Below, piece by piece: positions 26,927 to 37,105 of a stretch of 64,000 nt of DNA. This stretch comes from Campylobacterota bacterium (GTDB taxonomy: Bacteria > Campylobacterota > Campylobacteria > Campylobacterales > Thiovulaceae), in assembly GCA_030152305.1 (NCBI GenBank), contig JASKOM010000003.1, forward strand, positions 1-64,000, given 5' to 3'. The notes below the pieces were generated by a model. That model was not told the DNA's origin. It saw only the letters and a program-made list of their open reading frames with translations, and made no database searches. The translations under genes were made by a program, and so were the position numbers. How positions within the stretch are numbered: the stretch's first letter is position 1; every line of letters starts with the position of its first letter.

Positions 26927-28553
26927 TTGCCTTTTTTTAAAAACACAACCATGAAAAAAGCTATCGCTTTTTCATCTGTTATTTTATTTTTTCTTTTATT
27001 GTTAAATACTGTTTTAACTTATTACAGCTCACATTCAGTTAAAAATGATGTTTCTGAATTGAAAGAAGAAATTGTTCCACATACTTTTAGATTCATTGAA
27101 CTAAAAATAGATGTCATTCAAATTCAACAATGGCTCACAGATGCTTCAGCTACAAAAGATAAAGAAAGTTTAAACGAAGCTGAAAAATATTATATCGAAT
27201 CGATAAAAATGATTAATTTTATGATTAAAGTTCATCGAGAATATCGCGAATCTGAAATGGTTGTTAAGCTTTCAGAATTCAAAATCAATGTTGACAAATA
27301 TTATGAACTTGGTTTATTAATGGCTAATGCATATATAACTGAAGGCACTGAAGCTTGGAAATGTTTATATGAAACAACTTGATCCTCTTTCTGAAACTCT
27401 TCAAGATACTATTGATGAAATTGTTAAAGAACACGAAGATGAGGTAACAGAAGTTGTTGATAATAGTTTCTCCCAACTGGGAACTTTACAAAATTTTGGC
27501 TTGATGATATCAATAATAATAGTATTAATAATTTCAATATTTTTTAATTATTTATTTAATATATCAAAAATTATCGATCAAGTTGCAAGTTATATAAGCA
27601 AATATGGAGCTTTAAATTTTCAAGATTCTATTGATAAAAATTTATTAATAGGCGGAGAAGTTGGTTCTATTATAACAAATGTTAATTACATGGTAAATGA
27701 AATAAGAAAATTTTTAACAAAAACTGGGTCGTTAAACAACGAAATTACAAGTGATTCTAATGAATTATTAAAATTTGTTAGCGATGTCTCAAAAAGATCT
27801 CATGAACAAATAAACATAACAAAAAATCTATCCAGTGAAATCGATAAAGTTCAATATATTATGGAGCTTGAACGACTTTCATCAACTGAAACTCAAAAAA
27901 ATACAACTGATACTTCAAAAATTCTTACAGACTTATCAACAACCATGGGAATTATCAATCGTCGAATTGACATAAACTCAAATCAACAACAATTATTATC
28001 AGATGAATTAAAAAATTTAAATTACAATGTTAAAAAAGTTATGAATGTTCTTGATAAAATTGGAGAAATCGCTGATCAAACAGGACTTCTTGCACTCAAT
28101 GCTGCTATTGAAGCTTCAAAAGCTGGTTCTTTTGGTTTAGGATTTGGTGTTGTTTCTGAAGAAATAAAAAAATTAGCTGAAACAACAGATAATATAATTA
28201 TTTCGATAAATTCAGAAATGAAATCATTTCTTGATGCGATTAACACGATTTCATGGAAAATGGTAAATAATTCGAAAGATATTGTTGAAATAAAAACAAT
28301 AACAGCAGAAATAAATATGAAAACAAATGTAGCAAATAGCAAAATGACGACAACTGCAAGTGATACATTAAAAACTTTTAATAATATACAAGATATGAGT
28401 GATAAAAATAAACATGTTATTATAAATTCAGAAAGTATTTCAAAATTATCGTCAAGTAATAATTTAACCATAGAAAATATTGTTGATTTCACAAATGAAT
28501 TAAGTAAAAAATTAGCTATTCAAAACAGTGAATTGAGAAAATTCCAACTGTAA
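26927..28553 (+). pseudogene. Methyl-accepting chemotaxis protein, interrupted by a one-base insertion
   Basis: TTG start at 26927 after GGGAGG. The first frame has a signal anchor (AIAFSSVILFFLLLLNTVLTYY) and a helical periplasmic domain up to ITEGTEAW. Removing one T at 27355/27356 joins it to GNVYMKQLDPLSETL and the rest: second membrane helix (LMISIIIVLIISIFF), a helical region and the cytoplasmic hairpin with [20 protein letters not shown]. The tip is degenerate (DQTGLL for DQTNLL, GLGFGVVSEE for [10 protein letters not shown]), which suggests loss of constraint or a specialised receptor. Either a pseudogene or a sequencing error. Motif at 27438. Confidence 0.8.
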
Positions 28554-28565
28554 AATAAATATTTT

Positions 28566-28605
28566 GCCTCTAAAAAACATGTATGAAAATATATAAAATA
28601 GAGGC
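28566..28605. terminator. Bidirectional hairpin between chemoreceptor and flhB
   Basis: GCCTCTA at 28566-28572 pairs with TAGAGGC at 28599-28605 across an A/T loop, followed by a T-rich run. It lies between two convergent genes. Confidence 0.7.
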
Positions 28606-28615
28606 TTTAAGATTT

Positions 28616-29677
28616 TTAGTTTTTTGTCTTTTTATTTAATTTATAAACATATGCAAGAAGTTCAGCAACAGTTTGAAAAAATTCATCAGGAATAAATTGA
28701 TCAACTTCAACTGCTTTATATAATGAACGAGCAAGAGGCGGATTCTCAACAATACGAATATTATATTGAGAAGCTATTTTTCTAATTTGAAATGCCATGT
28801 GATCAACACCTTTTGCAACAACTCTAGGAACATTATCTTTTTCTTTATCATATCTAAGAGCTACAGAATAGTGAGTTGGATTCGTAACAATAACATCAGC
28901 AGTTGGAATAGCTGAAATCATTCTTTTACGAGACATTTGCATTTGAATTTGTCTAATCTTGTGTTTAATTAACGGATCACCTTCCATATTTTTATATTCA
29001 TCTTTGATTTCTTGTTTGCTCATTTTTAATTGATCAAAATATTGTTTTCTGACAATAAATAAATCGATAATTGCAAATACTCCAGTAACTAATAACATCG
29101 TAAAAATAATTATTAAGCTTTTTTCAACTAACCAATCAACTTGTTGATTTAACGGAAATAAAATTATTGTTGGTAATTCTGTTATAAATTGCCAAAAAAG
29201 CCAAAAACCTACTCCTAAAACAACCATTGATTTTAAAGTTATTTTTATGCCTTCAATTGCTTTTTTTAATGAAAATAAATTGCCTAAACCTTTAATTGGG
29301 TCTAATTTTGATAAATTTGGTTCAAGTGGTTTTGTTGTAAAAATAAAACCAAATTGGGCAATAGTTCCAATGATTCCTGCAATTGCAACTGGAACAGCAA
29401 ATAAAAGAGCTGTAAAAATAAATGTTTTGAAAGTTAAAATAGAAATATATAAAATATTTTGTCGAGTTAATTGGTCGTGAGTTATATGAAAACTATCTAT
29501 AAAAAGTTTGAAGAATTCGTCGGTGAATAAAGAAAAAAGTGCAACAAGTGAGAGTGATGCAACAAAGAGGGCGAATAGTCCAGAAACATCTTGACTTTTT
29601 GGAACATTGCCATTTTTTTTTGCATCTTCTATTTTTTTGGGAGTGGCTTCTTCCGTTTTTTCTTGGTCGTCAGCCAT
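28616..29677 (-). CDS. flhB: Flagellar export switch protein FlhB
   Basis: 353 aa. N-terminus EKTEEATPKKIEDAKKNG, four membrane helices, and the autocleavage site in IVTNPTHYSVALRYD, then VVAKGVDHMAFQIRKIA and VENPPLARSLYKAV. FlhB controls the switch from hook to filament export. Last gene of a minus-strand run with STAS, phosphatase and chemoreceptor genes. Confidence 0.95.
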   Translation of the reverse strand: MADDQEKTEEATPKKIEDAKKNGNVPKSQDVSGLFALFVASLSLVALFSLFTDEFFKLFIDSFHITHDQLTRQNILYISILTFKTFIFTALLFAVPVAIAGIIGTIAQFGFIFTTKPLEPNLSKLDPIKGLGNLFSLKKAIEGIKITLKSMVVLGVGFWLFWQFITELPTIILFPLNQQVDWLVEKSLIIIFTMLLVTGVFAIIDLFIVRKQYFDQLKMSKQEIKDEYKNMEGDPLIKHKIRQIQMQMSRKRMISAIPTADVIVTNPTHYSVALRYDKEKDNVPRVVAKGVDHMAFQIRKIASQYNIRIVENPPLARSLYKAVEVDQFIPDEFFQTVAELLAYVYKLNKKTKN

Positions 29678-29683
29678 TTAGGT

Positions 29684-29974
29684 TTAAATTTGTCTTACAT
29701 TAAATACAGCAAGTAAATTAAGTTCATTTAAAAGATCATATAAATGTTTATTTCCAACTTGAACAGTTAAAGCAACACCATCTTTTTTAATAACTTTTAA
29801 GAAAATACCAATTACAGAAGATGTAATTGAGATAGAATCAAGAATTTTAATAATTATTGAACTATTTCCATTTGAAATAGAAGCCTGTAAATGTCCTTGA
29901 ATCTCTGTATAATCTGAAACACTTTTAATATTGCCTTCGATTACTATTAGACCATTTTCTCTTGTGATTTTCAT
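29684..29974 (-). CDS. STAS-domain protein (anti-sigma antagonist-like)
   Basis: 96 aa, covering a single STAS fold: GLIVIEGNIKSVSDYTEIQG, IIIKILDSISITSSVIGIFL with the Ser-Ser pair at the usual phosphorylation site, and VALTVQVGNKHLYDLLNELN. It follows a REC-phosphatase-kinase gene (36 bp gap), the layout of a partner-switching pair. Target sigma factor or enzyme unknown; the flagellar neighbourhood suggests motility or a stress response. Confidence 0.72.
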   Translation of the reverse strand: MKITRENGLIVIEGNIKSVSDYTEIQGHLQASISNGNSSIIIKILDSISITSSVIGIFLKVIKKDGVALTVQVGNKHLYDLLNELNLLAVFNVRQI

Positions 29975-30009
29975 TGAATTTGCCTTTCTAAATACAAGTT
30001 ATGTAAATA

Positions 30010-31698
30010 TTAAATTATCTTTTTACCGAAAAGAACACTATTGCCAATATCGTTATACATGATGAAGTCGAAATCATTATCACTCATTGCAATACCTCTA
30101 CCATGAAACATAGTTATATCGCGAATTAAAAGGGCTTTGAGGATATTCGTATCGAAGCCTTCGCCTTCATCACTAATATTTAATACTAGCATTCCATTGA
30201 TCAAGTAGTATTTTACCATGATATTTTTGTCTCCGTAGATTGCCTCGGCTGAAATTAAGAAACTTGTGTAATTTCCATTTTCCATTAATTTTTGCTTTTG
30301 ATTAGATCCAATATGTAAATTACCATGTTCATAAGCATTCATGATTAGTTCTGTAAAACCTGATTCTAATCTCATTTTTTCAACAATCGATAATTCAAAA
30401 TCATCAAGAATAAGACTAAAATCTTCAAGAGCTTTATCGACTTGCGACATTGTGCTTTTATAAATATATGATCTTAAATTAAAATTACATAATTTAAATT
30501 TTTCAATATAAATTAATGTCGTATCATCTTCTTGTTCTTTTACTTTATTTGCAAATAGTTTCATGAATTCATTTTTGCTTGAAGCTTGTTTGAAATCTTG
30601 TTCAACATAATCTAAATATTGAGTGTTATCGATAGTTGTATTTTCGGTTAATCCATCGCTATATAACATTACTTTTGAAAGATTCGAAGTATCTATTTTA
30701 TTAATTCTAAAACCTTCACTATATGCCGTAATCGGTAAATTTGTTGTTGTTAATTTTTTTACTTCACCTGATAATGTTAAACCTATAACTGGAGGCATTG
30801 AAAAATTAACAAGTTCCATAGAATCATGTTCTACATCAAAAACTCCAAAAATTGCAGAAATAATTTCATCTTCTAATATTTCAAATCTAATAAAATCAAG
30901 ATATGTTTCTAACATTTTTCTTAAATCAAATTTGTTCTGATGTTTATCAAAATAATAATTAATAAAAGATGTTGATGCAAAAGTTGAAACTGAAGCTGAT
31001 ATTCCTTTGCCCATTGCATCGATAATAAAAAAGAACAGTTTATTACTATTTCTAAACCTATGAATCGAATATGTATCACCAGATAAAATATCTTTTGGTT
31101 TATAAAAATGATCAATTAAAATATGAGTATCGTCGTTTATATCTATTCTTTGTTTATATAAATCATTTTTTATAATATTTAATTGTTTTTTAAAAGCTGA
31201 TGCTTCTTGATAATTAGAATAAGCATTTTTATATTTTAAAATTTCAAGTTCTTGTTCTTGATTTTTTTGAACAAGTTGATTAACTATTACTCGTTGAATT
31301 GCACCTTCAATTGCTGTCATAATCGATGTATAACTAATTGGTTTTTCAACAAAATTTGTTACATTTAAATTAATGGCATCTATTAAATCGCCATGTTCTT
31401 TTGTTGCAGTAACAAGAATAATAGGAATAATTTGGTTATGTTTGCGAACTTCACGAATCATTTCAATCCCATTCATTACAGGCATAGATTGGTCTGTAAG
31501 AATAAGATCTATACTTTTTGTTTTGTCTTTTATAATATTTAATGCTTCTACACCGTCTTCAGCTTCATAAACATTTTTAAATAAATCATCAAAAAAGAAA
31601 TGATACATCTGACGAATATCAGATGCATCATCTACAAAAAGAATAGATAGATTGTGAGTATATTTTTTTAATTCATCGACTATACTCGTCAATCCCAT
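30010..31698 (-). CDS. Response regulator with SpoIIE phosphatase and RsbW-like kinase domains
   Basis: 562 aa. Residues about 15-130 are a receiver domain with intact acidic pair and acceptor (ILFVDDASD, LILTDQSMP, VEKP). Residues about 190-400 are a PP2C/SpoIIE phosphatase (DILSGDTYSI, FFFIIDAMGKGISA, VMLYSDGLTEN). The C-terminal part is a HATPase (FTELIMNAYEHGN, ISDEGEGFD, FHGRGIAM). One protein thus holds both writer and eraser of a phospho-STAS switch. The ribosome binding GAGG is supplied by the GATGAGGT motif at 31701. Confidence 0.88.
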   Translation of the reverse strand: MGLTSIVDELKKYTHNLSILFVDDASDIRQMYHFFFDDLFKNVYEAEDGVEALNIIKDKTKSIDLILTDQSMPVMNGIEMIREVRKHNQIIPIILVTATKEHGDLIDAINLNVTNFVEKPISYTSIMTAIEGAIQRVIVNQLVQKNQEQELEILKYKNAYSNYQEASAFKKQLNIIKNDLYKQRIDINDDTHILIDHFYKPKDILSGDTYSIHRFRNSNKLFFFIIDAMGKGISASVSTFASTSFINYYFDKHQNKFDLRKMLETYLDFIRFEILEDEIISAIFGVFDVEHDSMELVNFSMPPVIGLTLSGEVKKLTTTNLPITAYSEGFRINKIDTSNLSKVMLYSDGLTENTTIDNTQYLDYVEQDFKQASSKNEFMKLFANKVKEQEDDTTLIYIEKFKLCNFNLRSYIYKSTMSQVDKALEDFSLILDDFELSIVEKMRLESGFTELIMNAYEHGNLHIGSNQKQKLMENGNYTSFLISAEAIYGDKNIMVKYYLINGMLVLNISDEGEGFDTNILKALLIRDITMFHGRGIAMSDNDFDFIMYNDIGNSVLFGKKII

Positions 31699-31717
31699 TT
31701 ACCTCATCTATAAAAAA

Positions 31718-33700
31718 TTAAATTTTGAACTTATTAAGTTCTGCTGAAAGAGTTTCGGAACTTTTTGCAAGTTGGTTAGATGTTTCATTGGTATTTTGAG
31801 CAACTTCTTTATTAAGTTGTGAAAGAGTCATAACTTCATTCATCGTATCAATTAATTCTCTAATTTTTGTTGCAACATAAGTATTTTTTGAAACAAGTTG
31901 TCTAGATGTTTTTAAAGAACCTTTTAATCTTACACCAGTATCTTTTGTTTCACCAATCAACATAGAAGCATTTTCAGAAATTCGTTTATTTTCATCAGCT
32001 GTTCTATCAGTTTCACCAGAAATATCAGTAATACTTTGAGTAATAACATTTGTTGTTGAAGAAATTTCAGCAAGAGATTTTTGAGTTCTTTCAGCTAATT
32101 TTCTAATTTCATCAGCAACAACGGCAAAACCTTTACCGTGTTCACCAGCTCGAGAAGCTTCAATAGCAGCATTAAGTGCAAGAAGATTTGTTTGATCAGC
32201 AATATCACCAATAATTGTTAAAACATTTTTAATTTCTGTTGCTTGTTCTGTTAAAGAATCAACTTTTGATCGAAGTTCAGATTGAGTAGTTCCACCGTTT
32301 TCAATTAATTCAACAACAGTATTTAATTTTCTTGCAAAACTATCTAAAGTTAATTGAGCAACATTTAAATCTTCAGTAACTGTAACAGCCATTTCTTCGA
32401 TTAAATCCAAACCAACACCAATATCTTTAGTTAATTCACTAACAACTTCGATATTTGCTCTTTCTGAATTAATATTAATCGATAATTTTTTTGAATTATC
32501 TTTTAGTATCATACTTGCTTCATAAGCTTGATTTGCAACAACGATAGCTTTTGTAACACTAACTTTAAAACCTTTAACCATTCGATTAAATGATTCGATA
32601 ATTTCACCGACCTCATCACGATTATAAGCTTCAACATCAGTCGAAAGATCTTTTGATCGAGTAATAGTTTCGATTTGTTTGCTACCAATATTAAGTGAAA
32701 AAACAATATTTTTAGATAGTAAAAAGATCATTAAAGATACGATTAACGAAAGAGAAATATCAACTAAAAGACTAGGAATAGAGCCATCAATAGTTTTAAT
32801 TTTAAGTTCTTCAACTTTATACAAACTCATTTGATATAAATAGCCGTCGATATCTTTTAACAAATCAATCTTTGAACTAATTGCTGTATACCAAACTTGT
32901 GGATCAATATTAAAATCACCTTCTTTGACTTTAGAAATAGCCATATCTCGCATTTTTTGAACTTCTAAAACTATTGGATTGCTATCAACTGAAAAATTAT
33001 AAAAATCGATTGAATCTTGATCAGCGATTGCAAGAAAAGAACTTAAATAGCTATCTTGAGTTGAAAGTAGACCCACAAATTTTTGAAATTGAGAATCTGT
33101 AAATTTATCTTGTTGAAAAACAGAGGTCATAACAGCTCGTTCAAGTCCAGCTTTTTCTTTGATTTGTAAGAAATTATAATAAGCAGAAAGTGTTTTAGCG
33201 ATAACACCGTTTTCACTAATTTTTGCAGAAATAGAAATAATATTTAAAAGAGCATCATTAATTGATGTAAAATATCCGATTGCATCATTTGTTGATACAG
33301 CTAATTGTTCAATTTTATTTCTAACATTTTGAAAATTTTTAATACCTCTTCGGTATATTTCAACTTTGTCCGAAAGTTCAGATGGATATAAATTAAGATC
33401 AAGATTATTAAAAACTCGTTCTAATTTTGAAATTTTATGATCAGTTTCTTTTCGTTTTTGTGAAAGTTGATCTAAAAATTTAGAACCTTTTGAACTAAGA
33501 TAACCTGCACTAATACCTCGTTCTCGTTGAAGTTCATCAACAGCAAGACTTATATCAATAGAAATCTCTGTAATATGATGAAGATTATTGAGATAATCGC
33601 TTTGATCTTTAATATGCGAAAGCTCTTTGACAGCATTCATAAAGCCCCAAAGTATCGTAAAGATGAATACAATATATAATTTTTGTTTGATGCTTAACAT
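31718..33700 (-). CDS. Methyl-accepting chemotaxis protein with NIT sensor domain
   Basis: 660 aa with GGAGGG before the ATG. N-terminal membrane helix, a helical periplasmic domain with [16 protein letters not shown] typical of the nitrate/nitrite-sensing (NIT) fold, a second helix ([18 protein letters not shown]), HAMP-like region, and an intact signalling tip [20 protein letters not shown] with [18 protein letters not shown]. Start of a run leading to the phosphatase, STAS and flhB. Motif at 32610. Confidence 0.9.
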   Translation of the reverse strand: MLSIKQKLYIVFIFTILWGFMNAVKELSHIKDQSDYLNNLHHITEISIDISLAVDELQRERGISAGYLSSKGSKFLDQLSQKRKETDHKISKLERVFNNLDLNLYPSELSDKVEIYRRGIKNFQNVRNKIEQLAVSTNDAIGYFTSINDALLNIISISAKISENGVIAKTLSAYYNFLQIKEKAGLERAVMTSVFQQDKFTDSQFQKFVGLLSTQDSYLSSFLAIADQDSIDFYNFSVDSNPIVLEVQKMRDMAISKVKEGDFNIDPQVWYTAISSKIDLLKDIDGYLYQMSLYKVEELKIKTIDGSIPSLLVDISLSLIVSLMIFLLSKNIVFSLNIGSKQIETITRSKDLSTDVEAYNRDEVGEIIESFNRMVKGFKVSVTKAIVVANQAYEASMILKDNSKKLSININSERANIEVVSELTKDIGVGLDLIEEMAVTVTEDLNVAQLTLDSFARKLNTVVELIENGGTTQSELRSKVDSLTEQATEIKNVLTIIGDIADQTNLLALNAAIEASRAGEHGKGFAVVADEIRKLAERTQKSLAEISSTTNVITQSITDISGETDRTADENKRISENASMLIGETKDTGVRLKGSLKTSRQLVSKNTYVATKIRELIDTMNEVMTLSQLNKEVAQNTNETSNQLAKSSETLSAELNKFKI

Positions 33701-33726
33701 CTAACCCTCCTAAAAACTTGTTGGTT

Positions 33727-34275
33727 TTATACGAAAAACCTAATTGAAGCAAAGCCAAAAAGACTATTTATCCGTTTAAGTTCATTAATCTCTATTTGAG
33801 ATTTTATGCCACCGAGAGCAAAGATCTTCAATTCTTTGAATTTATTAACAATGTCTTGAAGTTTTATAATACCTATAGGTTCGCCACCTTTTTCACTGAT
33901 AAAAATAGGACTAATTGTTACGGCATCAACTCCCAGTTCTTGACTTTGTTCTATTTCATCAATTGAATGACAACTAATAATAGTAAATAAATCTAGATCT
34001 TTGGATCGTTTAATATCATCTTTTTGTTCTGACGATAAATGAACACCAAAGGCATTGAGAGATTTTGCTAAAAGTGGATCTCTATGGATAAAAAAGTTTG
34101 TTACACCTTTTTCAATTAGAATATCCGAAAATATTTTAGCAAAAATTTTATAATTTGGATTTGTCTTATCTCGATACAAAATAAAATCATAATTAGAAGC
34201 ATTTCTTAATATTTTTTTAAAAGTGTCAATATTATTAGTGTAATATTTAGGATCTGTTATTAAATATTTAATCAA
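33727..34275 (-). CDS. Thiamine phosphate synthase/TenI-like protein
   Basis: 182 aa, TTG start. KYLITDPKYY, FFIHRDPLLAKSLNAFGVHLS, VDAVTISPIFISEKGG and IFALGGIKSQ follow the ThiE/TenI barrel pattern. Shorter than standard ThiE, and some phosphate-binding residues are unclear, so TenI or a degenerate ThiE is possible. Next to bioB, both being cofactor genes. Confidence 0.72.
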   Translation of the reverse strand: MIKYLITDPKYYTNNIDTFKKILRNASNYDFILYRDKTNPNYKIFAKIFSDILIEKGVTNFFIHRDPLLAKSLNAFGVHLSSEQKDDIKRSKDLDLFTIISCHSIDEIEQSQELGVDAVTISPIFISEKGGEPIGIIKLQDIVNKFKELKIFALGGIKSQIEINELKRINSLFGFASIRFFV

Positions 34276-34309
34276 TTTTTTTACACCTAATAAAATAAAA
34301 ATAAAAGTT

Positions 34310-35152
34310 TTATTTGCATTTTGTTGCTATTTTTAAGTCTAATCGATTTAACATTTCTATATCTCGATCAGCTCCTATTCCTTTGGTTGTTAAATAGTTT
34401 CCAATAACTATTGAATTCGCTCCAGATTCAAATATTTTCCAGTCGTTGTTGCCAAAAAAACTTTCTCTTCCACCAGCGATCATTATTCTACCATTAAACT
34501 TTTCTCTTATTTTTTTTATAATTGCTAAACCATCATCAATTTTGAGAGTTGTTGGTGCAATAGGAAGAGCATTATTTGGATGATAAAAATTAATAGGTAT
34601 TGAATTTGGATTCAAACTTAAAAGTTCGTTAAAAAAACTTTCACGATCTTGTTCAGTTTCACCAAGACCGATAATTCCACCTGTGCATAAATTTAAACCT
34701 GCTGTTTTGACATTTTGACAAGTTTCATATCTTTCAGTCCATGAATGAGTTGTGCAAATTTCTGAATAAAAATTTTCTGAAGTTTCTAAATTATGGTTAT
34801 AACTGTCGATACCACTATTTTTTAATATTCTTAATTGTTCAACTGTTGCGGTGCCGTTACAAGCGATTAAATTTAAATCTGGTAATTCTTTTTTTAATTG
34901 TTCAGCAACTTGAGAAACATATTTTAATTTTCTGTCATTTAGACCTTTTCCAGCGGTAACTAAACAAAAGCCCAAAGCACCTTTTGCATTTAATATTTTT
35001 GCTTCAGAAACTATTAATTTGATATCTTTATTTTTATATTTTTCGATATCAGTTTTATATCTATTACTTTGTGTGCAAAATTTGCAATCTTCACTGCAAC
35101 CACCACTTTCAATATTACTAATAGAACATAAAAATATTTCTTTGTTATTCAA
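34310..35152 (-). CDS. bioB: Biotin synthase
   Basis: 280 aa, TTG start with GGAG upstream. Radical SAM motif GGCSEDCKFCTQSNRY (Cys-x3-Cys-x2-Cys), YNHNLETSENFY, TGGIIGLGET and MIAGGRE are those of BioB, which inserts sulfur into dethiobiotin. Slightly short, as in other Campylobacterota. Works with the BioD at 6680. Confidence 0.93.
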   Translation of the reverse strand: MNNKEIFLCSISNIESGGCSEDCKFCTQSNRYKTDIEKYKNKDIKLIVSEAKILNAKGALGFCLVTAGKGLNDRKLKYVSQVAEQLKKELPDLNLIACNGTATVEQLRILKNSGIDSYNHNLETSENFYSEICTTHSWTERYETCQNVKTAGLNLCTGGIIGLGETEQDRESFFNELLSLNPNSIPINFYHPNNALPIAPTTLKIDDGLAIIKKIREKFNGRIMIAGGRESFFGNNDWKIFESGANSIVIGNYLTTKGIGADRDIEMLNRLDLKIATKCK

Positions 35153-35206
35153 TAGATCTCCGATATGAAAAAAAATAGTTATTTATGAGAATGAGAAAAC
35201 GAAGTT

Positions 35207-35241
35207 CGATGAGGTAAAAAATAATTTAATAAACCTCATCG
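35207..35241. terminator. Inverted pair of GATGAGGT motifs forming an intergenic hairpin
   Basis: CGATGAGGT at 35207-35215 and its exact reverse complement ACCTCATCG at 35233-35241 are separated by 17 A/T-rich bases. The hairpin is 25 bp past the stop of the minus-strand gene at 35267 and upstream of bioB, so it is placed to end the DUF302-like operon. In Neisseria and Haemophilus, inverted pairs of uptake sequences also serve as terminators. Confidence 0.75.
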
Positions 35242-35266
35242 ATAAAAAATAAATGACTAAAAAAAA

Positions 35267-36046
35267 TTACTTAAATTCTCCAGCAATTTCTTTTTCAACG
35301 GCATCAGGAATAGAAGCAATTTTCATGAATTCACTCATAGTAAGTTTAGGATAACTAACAGCTATATAATATTTAGGATCTAATATTTTAGCTTCACTAT
35401 TTTCGATTAAAATTAAATACGGTAAAACAAGACCATTTTCAGTTCCTATTTTTTTAACAAATTTTTTAGTTCGTTTATCGAGTTCAATACCAAAAATAGT
35501 TGAATGATCATTTAATTTAAAAGAAAAAATAGGTTTATTTATTTTTTCAGAAAGAGCTTCACCTTTTGCAACAACAACTTGATCATTATATTTAGGCATT
35601 CCAAAAGAAAATTTATAACTTGACAAATCATCACTTTTTAATGAATCACTGCTATTTTTTAAATTTGGAAATGTATTTTGAATTTGAGTAACAAGAATTT
35701 GCAATTTATCATCGAGTTTATCGCCTAAAAAAGCTTTGCCAAAATAAAGAGGATTAGTTATTCGTGTTTCATTTTTTTCACTGTTAGAATAAGCTCGTCC
35801 AATTGCAAAAAAGCCTTTGCCATTTTCTTGAGATAAATCAATCATATTTTTAGATGTAAATAAAATAGTTTTTTGCTCATCTTTGTCATCAAGTGCATAA
35901 CTGCCTAAAATAATATAGCCATTATCTGATAAAGTTTGTGTTAAATTAGCTTCGTTTCGATATTCGCCAATAAAATAGGCACTAATATCACCTGCCCAAA
36001 GAATTGACGAAGATATTAATCCTGCAAAAATTTTTGCTATTTTCAT
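35267..36046 (-). CDS. Periplasmic DUF302-like protein
   Basis: 259 aa with signal peptide (IFAGLISSSILWAGDISA). The pattern LPYLILIENSEAKI then YYIAVSYPKLTMSEFMKIA resembles the DUF302 fold. Start overlaps the stop of the upstream paralogue by 4 bp (ATGA). Function unknown. Confidence 0.6.
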   Translation of the reverse strand: MKIAKIFAGLISSSILWAGDISAYFIGEYRNEANLTQTLSDNGYIILGSYALDDKDEQKTILFTSKNMIDLSQENGKGFFAIGRAYSNSEKNETRITNPLYFGKAFLGDKLDDKLQILVTQIQNTFPNLKNSSDSLKSDDLSSYKFSFGMPKYNDQVVVAKGEALSEKINKPIFSFKLNDHSTIFGIELDKRTKKFVKKIGTENGLVLPYLILIENSEAKILDPKYYIAVSYPKLTMSEFMKIASIPDAVEKEIAGEFK

Positions 36047-37008
36047 TTAGCAACAGCTCCGAGTTCCTCTACGAATAATTTCTCAATTTCAGTATCAAGT
36101 TTTTGAATATATTCATTTTTTTCTGTATCTTTTATATTTGCAATTGCTGTCCAGTTAGCTAATTTAGGCATTCCGATATAAAGAGTATCTTTCGATTCAT
36201 TAACATACATATATAACGAACATGGAGCAAAAATTCCAGCTTCTGGAATATCGTTAAACACGGCATTTGAGAAAGGGAAATGACATAAACTATAAACCCA
36301 ATATGCAGGATATTTGAATTCTTGGTCGCTATAACCTTCTTTTACATCTTTAAAACCAGCGATGAGGTAACCACCTTCTTCGAAGACGGCTTCAAATTTT
36401 TCTTGAAAATCTTCAATCCAACTATCTAAATCACCATTTTCACCGAGTTCAATTTTCACAGAAAATTTCATCATTGGTTTAGCAGGAAGTGAATCAAAAT
36501 ATAAATTATTTACTTTTGAACTATTCATTTCGTTAAGAACAAGTGAATCAAGTGATTTAAATATTTCTTTAAAGTCAGCGATTGCAACTGGATCAGTTAC
36601 TCCAACGATTGAAGCCATAACTTCTGGTCTTAAATGACCAACCCAAGTTGTATCAACTCCAGTTTTTTTAAAAATATGCATATTAAATGGAGTAAAACCG
36701 CCAAATTCAGGATATTTTTCTAAAAGAGTTTTCATTTTTGCATCATTAGAAATAGAATAAAAACCAAGATTATCTAATTTAGTAGAACCATATTTGTGTT
36801 TATAATGTTCGTTAATTTTTGCATTTTCGCCAGATATAACAAAACCAATGTCAGGTAACTGTTTTGTAATATTAAGAAATTGCTGTTCACCGTTACCAGC
36901 TGAACCCCAAAGTTCAGCACCAAGCTGTTTTGCTTCAGCAAAAGAAACGGTTAAACCGAGAGCAAGAGCAGTAATCATACTACCTTTAAAGAGTCGAGAA
37001 GATTTCAT
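36043..37008 (-). CDS. Periplasmic protein with two DUF302-like units
   Basis: 321 aa with AGGAG before the ATG and a signal peptide (MITALALGLTVSFAEAK). Two similar blocks end in FTPFNMHIFKKTGVDTTWVG and IFAPCSLYMYVNESKDTLYIG, each followed by an LRPEVMA or LANWTAI helix, the look of a duplicated DUF302 domain. Forms an operon with 35267-36046. Ligand unknown. Motif at 36361. Confidence 0.62.
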   Translation of the reverse strand: MKSSRLFKGSMITALALGLTVSFAEAKQLGAELWGSAGNGEQQFLNITKQLPDIGFVISGENAKINEHYKHKYGSTKLDNLGFYSISNDAKMKTLLEKYPEFGGFTPFNMHIFKKTGVDTTWVGHLRPEVMASIVGVTDPVAIADFKEIFKSLDSLVLNEMNSSKVNNLYFDSLPAKPMMKFSVKIELGENGDLDSWIEDFQEKFEAVFEEGGYLIAGFKDVKEGYSDQEFKYPAYWVYSLCHFPFSNAVFNDIPEAGIFAPCSLYMYVNESKDTLYIGMPKLANWTAIANIKDTEKNEYIQKLDTEIEKLFVEELGAVAK

Positions 37009-37105
37009 ATTTTAACTCCTGAAAATTTTGATGTTATTTTACTTAAAAATAGCTTGAGTTTTTATCGTTTATATAATATATAAATAATCGTGATATTTAT
37101 ATAAA

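Noticed and set aside
28076-28492. 138-codon frame opposite the chemoreceptor
   Set aside because: Shadow of the receptor's helical repeat pattern; hydrophobic by complementarity only.
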